A stretch of DNA of 64,000 bases from Aldehydirespirator sp963662645 (lineage in GTDB: Bacteria > Actinomycetota > Acidimicrobiia > Acidimicrobiales > Aldehydirespiratoraceae): contig OY759762.1 of the NCBI GenBank assembly GCA_963662645.2, forward strand, positions 2,170,001 to 2,234,000. Reading direction: 5' to 3'. Positions 1 through 8,618 of this stretch are shown piece after piece; positions within the stretch are counted from its first letter, which is position 1; the number at the start of each line of letters is the position of its first letter. Below the pieces are notes generated by a model, which was not told where the DNA came from, ran no database searches, and saw nothing but the letters and a program-made list of their open reading frames with translations. The translations under genes and the position numbers were made by a program.

Positions 1-1292
1 ACCCGCTCGCCGAGCCGCTCGTCGGGCTCGGCCACGGCCGCAGCCTGGAGCACTGCCGGATGGGCCTCCAGGTGCTGCTCCACCTCGGTTGCGGAGATGT
101 TCTCGCCGCTGCGGATGATCCGGTCGCCCGCACGGCCCGTGATGGTGACCCAGCCGTCGTCGATGGCGGCCAGGTCACCGGTGCGGAACCAGCCGTCGAT
201 GAACGCGGCCCGGGTGTCGGCCGGATCGAGGTAGCCGCGGGCCAACTCCGGCCCGGATACCCACAGCTCGCCGTCGCCGTCCACCCGCAACCGCGCATCG
301 CCGAAAGCCCGTCCATCGGTGTGAATCATCTTGTCGACCGGATCGTCGAACCGGGAGGTGGCGATGGTGGGTGCTTCGGTGGAGCCGTAGGAGCGCTTCA
401 CCACGACTCCCAGCGTGGCCGCGGCCCGCTCACAGAACGCTGGCGTGACCCCGGCTCCGCCGCAGGAGATCATCCGCAGCGATGCGGTGCGGCCCGGGTC
501 GAATGCGTCGCAGTCCATGAGGGTCACAAACAGCGTTGGCGGCCCCACCATGTAGGTGACCGACTCCCGTTCGATCAATTCCAAGGCCTTCGCCGGATCC
601 CAACGTGACATCAAGACCGTCTTCATCCCGGCCGCGCCCGGCATCAGCACGCCGTGCAGGAGCCCGGCGACATGGGCCAGCGGGGACGGCACCAGGGCGC
701 AGTCATTCACGGTGAGGCCGTGAGTCTCAGTCAGCTGGCTCACCTTGTAGCGCAGGCTCCGGTGGGTGTGGACCACACCGCGGGGCATGCCGGTGGATCC
801 CGACGTGAACATGATCACGGCATCGGCGTCCGCAACGGTGGGCCCGGCGGAGGCTCTGCTCGCCGCGTGGGCGGTGTGGGCGTCTTCGGCGGCGGGTTCG
901 TCTTGGTCGGGCGTCGTACTGTCGCTCGCGGCGCTCAACCCGTCCATCGTGACTGCCGCGACAGTGCCGATTGGTGGGCTGTCCGGCTCGGCGATCATCA
1001 GCACCGGTCGGGCCTGATCGAGGGCCTTGGCCATCTGATGCGAGTCCGCGGCGGGGTGCAGCGCGACCGCTACCGCCCCGATCCGCCAGCAGGCCCGGTA
1101 GGCCATCACGCTGTCGATGCCGACCGGCAAGCGGAACGCCACCCGGTCGCCGGGTGCAGCGCCCCGGGCCACCAGCGCGGCCGCGACCGTCCGGACTCGG
1201 CCCTCGACCTCGGCTGATGAGAATCGGCCGCTGCCGTCAGCCACCAGGTCGTCGCGGAGCGGCGCTCCCGACAGCAGAGCGTCTAGCGTCAT
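1..1292 (-). CDS. Acyl-CoA synthetase (AMP-dependent ligase), C-terminus cut by window edge
   Basis: Member of the ANL adenylating superfamily, which activates a carboxylic acid with ATP and loads it onto CoA. About 430 residues are visible. The reading frame opens at an ATG (1290-1292) with MTLDALLSG and runs off the left end, so the last ~80 residues with the catalytic lysine loop are missing. Visible motifs are the phosphate loop FTSGSTGMPRG (with Arg where Lys is usual), YGSTEAP, WFRTGDLAAIDDGW and GRAGDRIIRSGENI followed by EVE. It is one of three acyl-CoA ligases in the window. Family is certain; the substrate cannot be told from sequence, though medium/long-chain or aromatic acids fit the neighbouring beta-oxidation-type genes. 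Confidence 0.88.
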   Translation of the reverse strand, partial: MTLDALLSGAPLRDDLVADGSGRFSSAEVEGRVRTVAAALVARGAAPGDRVAFRLPVGIDSVMAYRACWRIGAVAVALHPAADSHQMAKALDQARPVLMIAEPDSPPIGTVAAVTMDGLSAASDSTTPDQDEPAAEDAHTAHAASRASAGPTVADADAVIMFTSGSTGMPRGVVHTHRSLRYKVSQLTETHGLTVNDCALVPSPLAHVAGLLHGVLMPGAAGMKTVLMSRWDPAKALELIERESVTYMVGPPTLFVTLMDCDAFDPGRTASLRMISCGGAGVTPAFCERAAATLGVVVKRSYGSTEAPTIATSRFDDPVDKMIHTDGRAFGDARLRVDGDGELWVSGPELARGYLDPADTRAAFIDGWFRTGDLAAIDDGWVTITGRAGDRIIRSGENISATEVEQHLEAHPAVLQAAAVAEPDERLGER

Positions 1293-1407
1293 TCCAGACC
1301 GCTCGCGCCGGTCGTCGGAACGATATTGATGACGACTTGGCCCTCAGAGGCCGAACTGCCGCACTGATCTTGTGGAAGGGCCGGTCCCGGGGTCACCGCG
1401 GGCGTTC

Positions 1408-1857
1408 TCAGTCGTCCAGGCCGGCCGGTTCGTCGCCGGTGAACACGATCTCGCGCCCGGCCACCTGCCAGCCGTCGGCGCCCCGGCGCAGGACATCGTA
1501 GTAGCGGCCGGTCTGCAGGACCTTGTTGTTCTTGGCCACGAAGGCGAAGTCCGTGGTGGCGGTGGCCTCGTCGCCGTGCAGGTTGATCCGGGGCTCGCTG
1601 ATCATGTGCTTGCCTCTGAGCTCCTCGGTCTGGAACGGCTCGATGATCGCCCTTATCGCCTCCCGGCCCCGGGCGCGGGTTCCCATCACCGCGAACCGGC
1701 AGTCCTCGGTGTACAGCAGGACCCACTCGTCGAAGTGGCCGTCGTCGAGCGTCTGGCAGCAGCCGGCCAGCACACGGCGGATCGCGGTGGTATCCAGCAG
1801 AAGCTGGATCGTGTCCGCCTTGGCAGCCTCGTCCAGGTCCTGTGCGGTGTCGTCCAT
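1408..1857 (-). CDS. SnoaL-like / NTF2-fold protein
   Basis: 149-residue protein of the SnoaL-like (NTF2-fold) superfamily, cone-shaped alpha+beta folds that serve as small isomerases, dehydratases or ring-hydroxylating dioxygenase beta-type subunits. Residues ~20-140 carry the pattern: helix IRRVLAGCCQTLDDGHFDEW, then YTEDCRF, GREAIRAII, and the C-terminal strands GRYYDVLRR and GWQVAGREIVF. The ATG is preceded by TAGCGT at 6 nt, so the message is probably leaderless. It is divergent from the acyl-CoA dehydrogenase at 1995 and downstream in the same direction lies the ligase at 1-1292. No catalytic residues can be assigned with confidence. Confidence 0.75.
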   Translation of the reverse strand: MDDTAQDLDEAAKADTIQLLLDTTAIRRVLAGCCQTLDDGHFDEWVLLYTEDCRFAVMGTRARGREAIRAIIEPFQTEELRGKHMISEPRINLHGDEATATTDFAFVAKNNKVLQTGRYYDVLRRGADGWQVAGREIVFTGDEPAGLDD

Positions 1858-1863
1858 TCCCCG

Positions 1864-1869
1864 ACGCTA
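1864..1869 (-). promoter_or_regulatory. -10 box of a probable leaderless promoter
   Basis: TAGCGT (TANNNT) ends 6 nt before the ATG of the SnoaL-like gene, placing the transcription start at or next to the A of ATG. No clear -35 is seen. Confidence 0.5.
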
Positions 1870-1982
1870 CTCGTCGCGCCGTCGGCGCTGTGATGGTTGC
1901 CGGTCGGCTTCCCTGACGGCGGCGCGGTTGCTGTCCGCAATCCCGTAGCGGAGGGGGCACGGTAGCGGCTTCGGGGTGTCAG

Positions 1983-1988
1983 TAGGGT
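1983..1988 (+). promoter_or_regulatory. -10 box of a probable leaderless promoter
   Basis: TAGGGT lies 6 nt before the GTG start of the acyl-CoA dehydrogenase at 1995. It supports that GTG as the start and makes 1858-1994 a divergent promoter region. Confidence 0.45.
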
Positions 1989-1994
1989 CGCGGC

Positions 1995-3164
1995 GTGGAC
2001 CTGGTGCTGTCGGCGGACGAGCGGGCGTTCGCACAAGAGGTGCGGACTTGGCTCGACCGCAACGCCGAGCGCCCCGACGGAGCTCTCAGTTCCGAGGAGG
2101 TGGTCGACTGGGGCCGGCGCTGGCAGGCCAAGCTGGCCGGTGCCCGGATGGTGGCCATCTCGTGGCCAGAGGCGGTGGGGGGCCGCGGCGCGACCGGTGT
2201 GGAAGTGGCCCTCTACAACATGGAATACGCCCGAGCGGGCGCCCCCCAGCCGGTCAACAGGGTGGGCATCAACCTCGCCGGGCCGACCCTGCTGGCCCAC
2301 GGAACCCCCGCCCAGCAGCAGAAGTGGCTGCCGCCGATCCTCGACGCCAGCGAGATCTGGTGCCAGCTCTTCAGTGAACCCGATGCAGGATCGGACCTGG
2401 CGTCGCTGAGAACCCGCGCCGAGCCGGCCCCCGGCGGATGGCTGGTGACCGGCGAGAAGGTGTGGACCTCATACGCCGGATTCGCCAAGTGGGGGATCGC
2501 TCTCGTGCGCACCGACCCTCAAGCCGAGGGAGGCCGTCATGGCGGGATCTCCTGCATGGTGATCGACATGGAGGCGCCGGGCGTGGAGGTCCGCCCCCTG
2601 CGGCAGATCACCGGTGAGTCCGAGTTCAACCAGGTGGGCCTGCACGAGGTCTTCGTGCCCGCCGACTGCCTGGTCGGCGGACTGCACCGGGGATGGGCGG
2701 TGGCCGCCACCACCCTCGCCCACGAGCGGGGCACCGCCTACCCATTCAAGGAACAGGTCGTGCACGAGATCTACTTCGACGAGCTCGTGGCCGGCGATCG
2801 AGGCCGCGCCGCTCTGAGCGGTCCGGTCATCGCCGACGATCTGGTCGATGCTTATGTGGCGCTGAGGCTGCTGCGGCTGCGGAACTACCGCACGCTGTCG
2901 AGTCTGGGCCGCGGGATCGAGCCCGGACCCGATTCGAGCGTGACGAAGCTCATTCACTCCGCGATGACCCGACGGCTGTCGGCGGTGGCGCTGGAGATGC
3001 TCGGTGCGGAGGCAGTTCTGTGGCCGTCGCCGAGCGGCGAGCTGACCGCGGGAACCTGGCAGCGCCAGTGGCTGTGGTCGAAGGCGGGTTCCATCGCCGG
3101 CGGCACCGACGAAATCCAGCGCAACATCATCGCCGAACGACTTCTGGGTCTGCCCCGGGGCTAG
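1995..3164 (+). CDS. Acyl-CoA dehydrogenase
   Basis: 389-residue FAD-dependent acyl-CoA dehydrogenase, which introduces an alpha,beta double bond in an acyl-CoA thioester. The N-terminal helical domain begins DLVLSADERAFAQEVRTWL. The middle beta domain contains the flavin-contacting patterns FSEPDAGSDLASL and VWTSYAGFA. The C-terminal helical domain ends with the family hallmark GGTDEIQRNIIAERLLGLP. Length and domain order are standard. The GTG start is favoured because a TAGGGT -10 box sits 6 nt upstream. Substrate is unknown. It is monocistronic or leads into the ABC exporter 84 nt downstream, though those genes are functionally unrelated. Confidence 0.9.
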   Translation: MDLVLSADERAFAQEVRTWLDRNAERPDGALSSEEVVDWGRRWQAKLAGARMVAISWPEAVGGRGATGVEVALYNMEYARAGAPQPVNRVGINLAGPTLLAHGTPAQQQKWLPPILDASEIWCQLFSEPDAGSDLASLRTRAEPAPGGWLVTGEKVWTSYAGFAKWGIALVRTDPQAEGGRHGGISCMVIDMEAPGVEVRPLRQITGESEFNQVGLHEVFVPADCLVGGLHRGWAVAATTLAHERGTAYPFKEQVVHEIYFDELVAGDRGRAALSGPVIADDLVDAYVALRLLRLRNYRTLSSLGRGIEPGPDSSVTKLIHSAMTRRLSAVALEMLGAEAVLWPSPSGELTAGTWQRQWLWSKAGSIAGGTDEIQRNIIAERLLGLPRG

Positions 3165-3247
3165 AGTTCCTGTTTGCGCCCCTCATGGCTCAGGTGAACG
3201 GTGGCTCAGGTGGACGGCAAAGAAGCGTCGAGTGAGGTTCCCGCGTC

Positions 3248-4078
3248 ATGAGCAACGCTGCCGTAGAGTCATCCGAGATGGTTGCTGCGGCCCGGGCGGT
3301 GGATGCCGTCAAAATCTACGGGTCGGGCGAGACCGAGGTCCGGGCCCTCGACGGAGTCAACATCATCTTCGAACAGGGTCGCTTCACCGCGATCATGGGT
3401 CCGTCGGGGTCGGGCAAGTCCACGCTCATGCAGTGCATGGCCGCTCTCGACGACCTCACCGAGGGCCGGGCCTACATCGGCGGCACCGACCTGAGCACCC
3501 TCTCAGACAAGGAGTTGACCAGGCTGCGCCGCGACCGGGTGGGGTTCATCTTCCAGGCCTTCAACCTGGTGCCCACGCTGACCGCCATCGAGAACGTCAC
3601 ACTGCCCCTCGCACTGGCCCGGCGCGAGCCCGATCAGCAGTGGGTGGACAGCGTGATCGCAACGGTGGGCTTGGGCGACCGGTTGGCCCATCGGCCCAAC
3701 GAGCTGTCCGGCGGCCAGCAGCAGCGGGTGGCGGTGTCGAGAGCGCTGGCCGCCAAGCCGGAGATCATCTTCGCCGATGAGCCCACCGGCAACCTCGACT
3801 CCCGGTCCGGCACCGATGTGCTGAGGTTCATGCGCAAGGCGGTGGACGATCTCGGTCAGACGATCGTGATGGTGACCCACGACGCCAGGGCGGCGTCCTT
3901 CGCCGACCGGGTCGTGTTCCTGTCCGATGGCAGCCTCAAGGGCGAGCTGATCGATCCCACGGCCGAGCAGGTGCTCGACTACATGAAGATCCTGCAGGTG
4001 GGCCAGTTCATCCGGGGCGTCCCCGAAGGGGCCACCGTGGACCAGATCCTCGAATTCATGGAAGAACTGGAAGAGTGA
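3248..4078 (+). CDS. ABC exporter ATPase, LolD/MacB type
   Basis: 276-residue ATP-binding subunit of the MacB/LolD/FtsE class that powers FtsX-like permeases. It has Walker A GPSGSGKST, Q-loop in FIFQAFNLVPTLTAIENV, signature LSGGQQQRVAVSRAL, Walker B IIFADEPTGNLDS and H-loop VTHD. The C-terminus carries ~50 extra residues (GQFIRGVPEGATVDQILEFM) beyond the usual domain end, also seen in actinobacterial relatives. The permease follows after 54 nt and is the evident partner. The cargo (lipid, peptide or small molecule) cannot be inferred. An internal ATG 13 codons in is an alternative start. Confidence 0.92.
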   Translation: MSNAAVESSEMVAAARAVDAVKIYGSGETEVRALDGVNIIFEQGRFTAIMGPSGSGKSTLMQCMAALDDLTEGRAYIGGTDLSTLSDKELTRLRRDRVGFIFQAFNLVPTLTAIENVTLPLALARREPDQQWVDSVIATVGLGDRLAHRPNELSGGQQQRVAVSRALAAKPEIIFADEPTGNLDSRSGTDVLRFMRKAVDDLGQTIVMVTHDARAASFADRVVFLSDGSLKGELIDPTAEQVLDYMKILQVGQFIRGVPEGATVDQILEFMEELEE

Positions 4079-4132
4079 TCCCGGCTCGCGCTGGGCGCTG
4101 CTTCGAGCAGTCCTGATCCAGTAGAGGGGCCC

Positions 4133-6712
4133 GTGATGCTGCTGCGCTACAGCCTCCGCAACATTGCGGCCACTCGGCTCCGGTTCGCGCTCACCACGTT
4201 GGCGGTGGTGATCGGGGTGGCCCTCACCGTCGGCGTGCTGATCAACACCGACGGGCTCCGCGCCTCCTTCAGCGATATGGCCGGCGATCTCTACGACCAC
4301 ATCGACCTGTCGGTCCGTTCGCAGTCCACCTTGGGCAACGTGGACCAGTGGCAGGACCTGCCCCTGCTCGACCCTTCCCTGAAGGATCAACTCGAGGCGA
4401 TCGACGGCGTGGAGAGAGCTGCCGGCGCGGTGTCCGAGTTCAGCGTCGTGGCCATCGACGCCGACGGCAACGCCTTGGACCCCCAATTCACCCAGCAAGC
4501 CGGGATGGGCTGGCCGGAGGATGAGTCGCTGGGAAGGATTTTCCCTCTCGACGACGGCGTCAGTCGCCGGCCCTCTGGGCCCGGCGAGTTCGCCATGGAC
4601 CATGACACTGCGGCCGACTTCGGCTTCCAGATCGGCGAGCGCTACAAGGTCGCCACCCCTGCCGGCACCCACTCCTTCGAGCTGGTGGGCGTTTTCTACT
4701 TCCTGGAGCCCGAATTGCGGGCCCCGTTCCAGCTGGTCGCCTGGGACATGGACACCGCCCGCCAGCTCCTGCACAGCGGCGGCGGGTACGACCTGATCGA
4801 TGTGCGGCTGTCTCCGGGCGCCTCGCTCGATGAGGTGACCGGGTCCATCGAGCGCGCCCTCGGCCCGTCCTATCTGGTCCTCTCGCAGCAGGAACAAGTC
4901 GAGGCGCGCGATCAGGAGTTCAGCGATCTTCTGGCCATCTTCCGCAACGGGCTGCTGGCCTTCGCGGTCATCGTGCTGGTCATCTCGGCGTTCATCACCT
5001 ACAACACCTTCACTCTGATCACGGGCCAGCGCATCAAAGAATTCGGGCTGCTGCGGGTGCTGGGCGCCGACCGGCGCCAGGTGGCTCTGACCGTGGCATT
5101 GGAAGCCCTGGTGATGGGCGCAGTGGCCACCGCGGTGGGGCTCGGTCTCGGCATCGGAGTCTCCCGGGGTCTCAGTGCCATCATGGAAGCCGCCGGCGCG
5201 GAGCTTCCCATGCCCGAAGCCATGATCGGAGGCGGCCCGGTCGGGGCCGCGCTGGCCCTCGGCGTCGGCGTGACGGCGGTCGTAGCCATCCTGCCGGCGA
5301 TGCGGGCCCGCCGGGTGACGCCCATGGTGGCGCTGGCTGACGACGCCGACATCGATCCGTACAGCCGGCGCCGGTCGATAATCGTCGGAACGGCAGTCGG
5401 CGGAATCGGGCTGGTGCTTCTGGTCGCGGGCCTGTTGTCGGACCAGTCCACATCGGCGCTCGTTCTTCTGCTGGGCTTCGGCGTGCTCGGGGCACTGGTG
5501 GGCGTCAACATCTGTAGTCCCGCCGTGGCGGGCCCGATGTCTCAGGTGCTGGGATGGCCGGCAGCCCGGGTGTTCAGCCTGAACGGGCGTCTGGCCCGGC
5601 TGAACGCGGCCCGCAACCCCCGCCGTACGGCCACCACCGCGTCGGCGTTGATGATCGGGCTGGCCATGGTTTCGCTGGTCACGGTGCTGGGCACATCCTT
5701 CAAGGAGACCCTCAACAGCCAGCTGGAAGACTCGGTCCGAGCGGACTGGATGCTGTGCGCGGGCGCCTGCGACAACCGGCAGCTCTCGTTCAGTTCGGAG
5801 GCCGCATCCGAGATTGCCCGGGTGCCGGAACTGGAATCGGTCGAGAGCTTCCGGTTCCGGCCGAACGGCGTGCGCACCGCCGATGGCCGCCAGCATGTGC
5901 TCTCTGCTGCCAGCCTCGCCTCTTTCTCGAGGCATGTGGAGCCCAACGTCGTGTCCGGCAGCCTGGCCGGGGCCGGGCCCGGCGACGTGATGGTGCATGT
6001 CGACGCCGCCCAGGCGTTCGGCCTGGGCGTGGGCGATGCAGTGCGCCTGGAGATCTCCGGCTCGCAGGAAGTGGTCTTCGAAGTAGTAGCTCTCCACACC
6101 GAGGACTCGGTGGTGGGCTCTTGGGTTATCGACCTCGGTGACTGGGACCGCCACGTCGTCGGGAGTCAGGACAGCCTGGTCACCGCGATCACCGCGGCGG
6201 GAGTCGGCAGCGAGGACGCCCGGGCCGCGCTGGCCGCGGGCCTCGCGGAGTTCCCGCAGGTCGAGGTGCGCAACCAGGCCGAATACCGCGCGAGCAGGGC
6301 CACCCAGGTCGACAACCTGCTGGTGGTGATCAACGTGTTCCTGATCATCGCGCTGGTGATCGCGGTGATGGGCTTCTCCAACACCATGGCCCTGTCGGTG
6401 TTCGAGCGGACCCGCGAGATCGGGCTGCTGCGAGCCGTGGGCATGGGCAAGTGGCAGATCCGGTCCGCCATCCTGCTGGAGGGAGTCATCGTGGCCGTCT
6501 TCGGCGGGCTGATGGGCGTCGTCACCGGGTTGGCGACCGGCTTGATCGCGGCCGCGTCGCTTCCCAGCGACATCATCTCGACCCTGGCAGTGCCGGGGTC
6601 CACCGTGGTGGTGTACCTGGTCGTGTCGGCGGTGGCCGGCTTGCTGGCGTCCCTGGCGCCCGCCCGGCGGGCCAACCGCCTGGATCTGCTCGAGGCGATC
6701 TCCTACCACTAG
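4133..6712 (+). CDS. FtsX-like ABC permease (duplicated MacB/FtsX architecture)
   Basis: 859-residue membrane protein with two MacB_PCD-FtsX units. An N-terminal transmembrane helix (residues ~17-40) is followed by an extracellular core (~45-265) and three helices (~270-395), then two further helices, a second core (~515-715) and three C-terminal helices (~720-850), about ten in all. The FtsX coupling motif appears twice as REIGLLRAVGM-like sequence (EFGLLRVLGADRRQV and REIGLLRAVGMGKWQI). It is the partner of the ATPase upstream and a single-chain equivalent of a LolC/E dimer. Start is GTG 4133 or ATG 4136 behind a GAGGGG stretch. Confidence 0.9.
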   Translation: MMLLRYSLRNIAATRLRFALTTLAVVIGVALTVGVLINTDGLRASFSDMAGDLYDHIDLSVRSQSTLGNVDQWQDLPLLDPSLKDQLEAIDGVERAAGAVSEFSVVAIDADGNALDPQFTQQAGMGWPEDESLGRIFPLDDGVSRRPSGPGEFAMDHDTAADFGFQIGERYKVATPAGTHSFELVGVFYFLEPELRAPFQLVAWDMDTARQLLHSGGGYDLIDVRLSPGASLDEVTGSIERALGPSYLVLSQQEQVEARDQEFSDLLAIFRNGLLAFAVIVLVISAFITYNTFTLITGQRIKEFGLLRVLGADRRQVALTVALEALVMGAVATAVGLGLGIGVSRGLSAIMEAAGAELPMPEAMIGGGPVGAALALGVGVTAVVAILPAMRARRVTPMVALADDADIDPYSRRRSIIVGTAVGGIGLVLLVAGLLSDQSTSALVLLLGFGVLGALVGVNICSPAVAGPMSQVLGWPAARVFSLNGRLARLNAARNPRRTATTASALMIGLAMVSLVTVLGTSFKETLNSQLEDSVRADWMLCAGACDNRQLSFSSEAASEIARVPELESVESFRFRPNGVRTADGRQHVLSAASLASFSRHVEPNVVSGSLAGAGPGDVMVHVDAAQAFGLGVGDAVRLEISGSQEVVFEVVALHTEDSVVGSWVIDLGDWDRHVVGSQDSLVTAITAAGVGSEDARAALAAGLAEFPQVEVRNQAEYRASRATQVDNLLVVINVFLIIALVIAVMGFSNTMALSVFERTREIGLLRAVGMGKWQIRSAILLEGVIVAVFGGLMGVVTGLATGLIAAASLPSDIISTLAVPGSTVVVYLVVSAVAGLLASLAPARRANRLDLLEAISYH

Positions 6713-6726
6713 ACCGGGCCGATATT

Positions 6727-6777
6727 GCTGCTCGGCCTCTCGGCGCTCCGGCTATCCGGGCCGGCTGCTCGGCCTCT
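6727..6777. repeat. 14-bp direct repeat around a stop codon (period 37)
   Basis: GCTGCTCGGCCTCT occurs at 6727-6740 and 6764-6777. The TAG stop of the minus-strand ligase lies between the copies. It resembles the other junction duplications in the window but is short enough to have arisen by chance. Confidence 0.45.
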
Positions 6778-8440
6778 GGTTGCTGAAGCGGTCTGCGAGC
6801 AGGCGGCGGAGGGCCTGCTGGTCGATCTTGCCCGACTCCAGCCAGGGCAGATCCTGCTGCTCGGCGAACACGGCCACGTGGCGGGGGACCTTGTAGCTGG
6901 CCATCTCGCTGCGCAGACGGGCCTGCAGGTTTGCCGGATCGATGCCGGCACACGGTTTGGCCACCACCGCGGCGGCGACGGCCTCCCCGCGGCCGTCGGC
7001 GATGGGCACGCCCACCACGAACGCGTGCATCACTTCGGGCTGCGACTCGATGGCGAGCTCCACTTCACGGGGCGCAACATTGGTCCCGCCCGACTTGATC
7101 ACCGTGCCCAGCCGGCCCCGGAAGTACAGGTGGCCGTCGGAGTCGAGGACGCCGCTGTCACCGGTGCGGTACCAGCCCCCGGGCTCGAAGACGTCCGCCG
7201 GATCTTGTCCGAGCAGCCCCAGCATGAGCGAGTAGCCCCGGATCCAGATCTCGCCGGCCTGGCCGGCCGGCAGTTCGTCGCCGGTGGAGGGATCGGCTAT
7301 GCGGTGCTCGATGCCGGGAACGCTGCGTCCGAACGAGTCCTCCTTGCCCTCGGGCAGCTCGAGGTGCAGCGGCTCGATCGAGTGGGGGCCGAGCGACTCG
7401 GTCATGCCCAACGAGGTTGCCTTCCTGCGGGGATCGCTGACCCGCAGATGCACCGGCACCAACTCGTCGAAGCTGCCGCCCCGGATCGAGGACAGGTCTC
7501 GCTCGGCGAAGGACGGGTGCTCGACGAGTGCCTTGGCAATGTGGGGCCAGCCGATCACGTGGGTCACCCGTCGACGCTCAATCAGCTCCAGCGTGCTTGC
7601 GGGATCGAAGCGCTCCTCGAATACGACGGCGGCCCCGGTGTGCATGGCGCTCACCAGCACGTAGGACAGGCCGCCGACCCAGAACAGCGGCATCGGTGTG
7701 TAGAGCACGTCGCCGGAGGCGAGGTCGCGGAACTGCAGCAGGTTGAACGGGTGGACGATCACCGCGGCCTGGGAGTGGACCACGCCCTTGGGCTCGGACG
7801 TGCTGCCCGACGTGTAGATGACGACCATCGGGTCCTGAGGCTCGACGTCGGCGGCGGCATTCTCGAACTGCCGGTCGGAGACCTCGTCCGATCGGGCCAG
7901 CAGGTCGTCGATCGATCCGGCCCAGGACGGTGTCGCCCCGGTCCGGCTCCACATCCACACCGCCCGCAGGCTCGGATGGCTGTCGCAGTCGAGCGCCTCG
8001 CGGCCCGCGCCGGCCAGACCTCCGACGGCTTCTTCCAGCCGGGCGGCGTAGTCGTGGCTCAGGTACCGGTCCACGGTGAGCAGGACGTCGGCTTCGCAGT
8101 GGGCCAGCGCCCAGCCCAACTCCCGGGCCTTGTGGAACGTGTTGAGCAGCACCACCACAGCCCCGATCCGGGCCGCAGCCAGCCAGGCCACCACCCATTC
8201 GGGCCCGTTGGGGGCCAGCAAGCCCACCCGGCCGCCGCGGGTTACCCCGCTGGCCAGCAGGGCCCGCCCCAAGCGCCGGGACTCCGCCTCCAGCTCCCGA
8301 TAGCTCAACCGCCGCTCGCCAAGAAGCACCAAGTCGCGATCCCCCCACTCGCTGGCCACATGTCGCACGAACCGCTCAGCGGTAGGCACGTAGCCAGGCT
8401 TTCGAAACCGCCTCTCGGCGCGCGAGTCATGCTGTATCAC
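6752..8440 (-). CDS. Acyl-CoA synthetase (AMP-dependent ligase)
   Basis: 562-residue ANL-superfamily ligase. Motifs in order: phosphate loop VIYTSGSTSEPKG, a central MTESLG, GYSLMLGLLGQDPADVF, the hinge region WYRTGDSGVLDSDGHLYFRG, TVIKSGGTNVAPREVE and the C-terminal LESGKIDQQALR with the catalytic-type lysine. The open frame continues to 8722, but a longer protein would overlap the divergent amidohydrolase. The GTG at 8440 has TACGCT 6 nt upstream and starts the recognisable sequence (IQHDSRAERRF...), so it is chosen. Convergent with the FtsX permease. Likely activates a fatty or aromatic acid for the adjacent catabolic genes; substrate unknown. Confidence 0.88.
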   Translation of the reverse strand: MIQHDSRAERRFRKPGYVPTAERFVRHVASEWGDRDLVLLGERRLSYRELEAESRRLGRALLASGVTRGGRVGLLAPNGPEWVVAWLAAARIGAVVVLLNTFHKARELGWALAHCEADVLLTVDRYLSHDYAARLEEAVGGLAGAGREALDCDSHPSLRAVWMWSRTGATPSWAGSIDDLLARSDEVSDRQFENAAADVEPQDPMVVIYTSGSTSEPKGVVHSQAAVIVHPFNLLQFRDLASGDVLYTPMPLFWVGGLSYVLVSAMHTGAAVVFEERFDPASTLELIERRRVTHVIGWPHIAKALVEHPSFAERDLSSIRGGSFDELVPVHLRVSDPRRKATSLGMTESLGPHSIEPLHLELPEGKEDSFGRSVPGIEHRIADPSTGDELPAGQAGEIWIRGYSLMLGLLGQDPADVFEPGGWYRTGDSGVLDSDGHLYFRGRLGTVIKSGGTNVAPREVELAIESQPEVMHAFVVGVPIADGRGEAVAAAVVAKPCAGIDPANLQARLRSEMASYKVPRHVAVFAEQQDLPWLESGKIDQQALRRLLADRFSNQRPSSRPG

Positions 8441-8446
8441 GCCCAA

Positions 8447-8452
8447 AGCGTA
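8447..8452 (-). promoter_or_regulatory. -10 box of a probable leaderless promoter
   Basis: TACGCT lies 6 nt before the GTG at 8440 and is the main reason for choosing that start of the ligase. Confidence 0.5.
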
Positions 8453-8618
8453 GAACGACTGGTCGGGAAGGCCGGAGCGTCCCGCCAGGCCGGGGGGTGG
8501 CGCGGGGGCAAGGAATGGCGCCCCCGCCGGCCGGTGTGAAGCAATGCCGCCGGCCGGGGGTGCCCAACTTGGGCGCGCGCTAGCGTGGAAGCCCGCAGCC
8601 ACGCAGGAGGGAACCGTC

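Noticed and set aside
3503..6709. Very long open frame on the minus strand (about 1,070 codons) opposite the ABC exporter genes
   Set aside because: Low-complexity His/Gln/Gly/Arg-rich composition, no family pattern, and complete overlap with two well-supported genes; a GC-rich antisense shadow.
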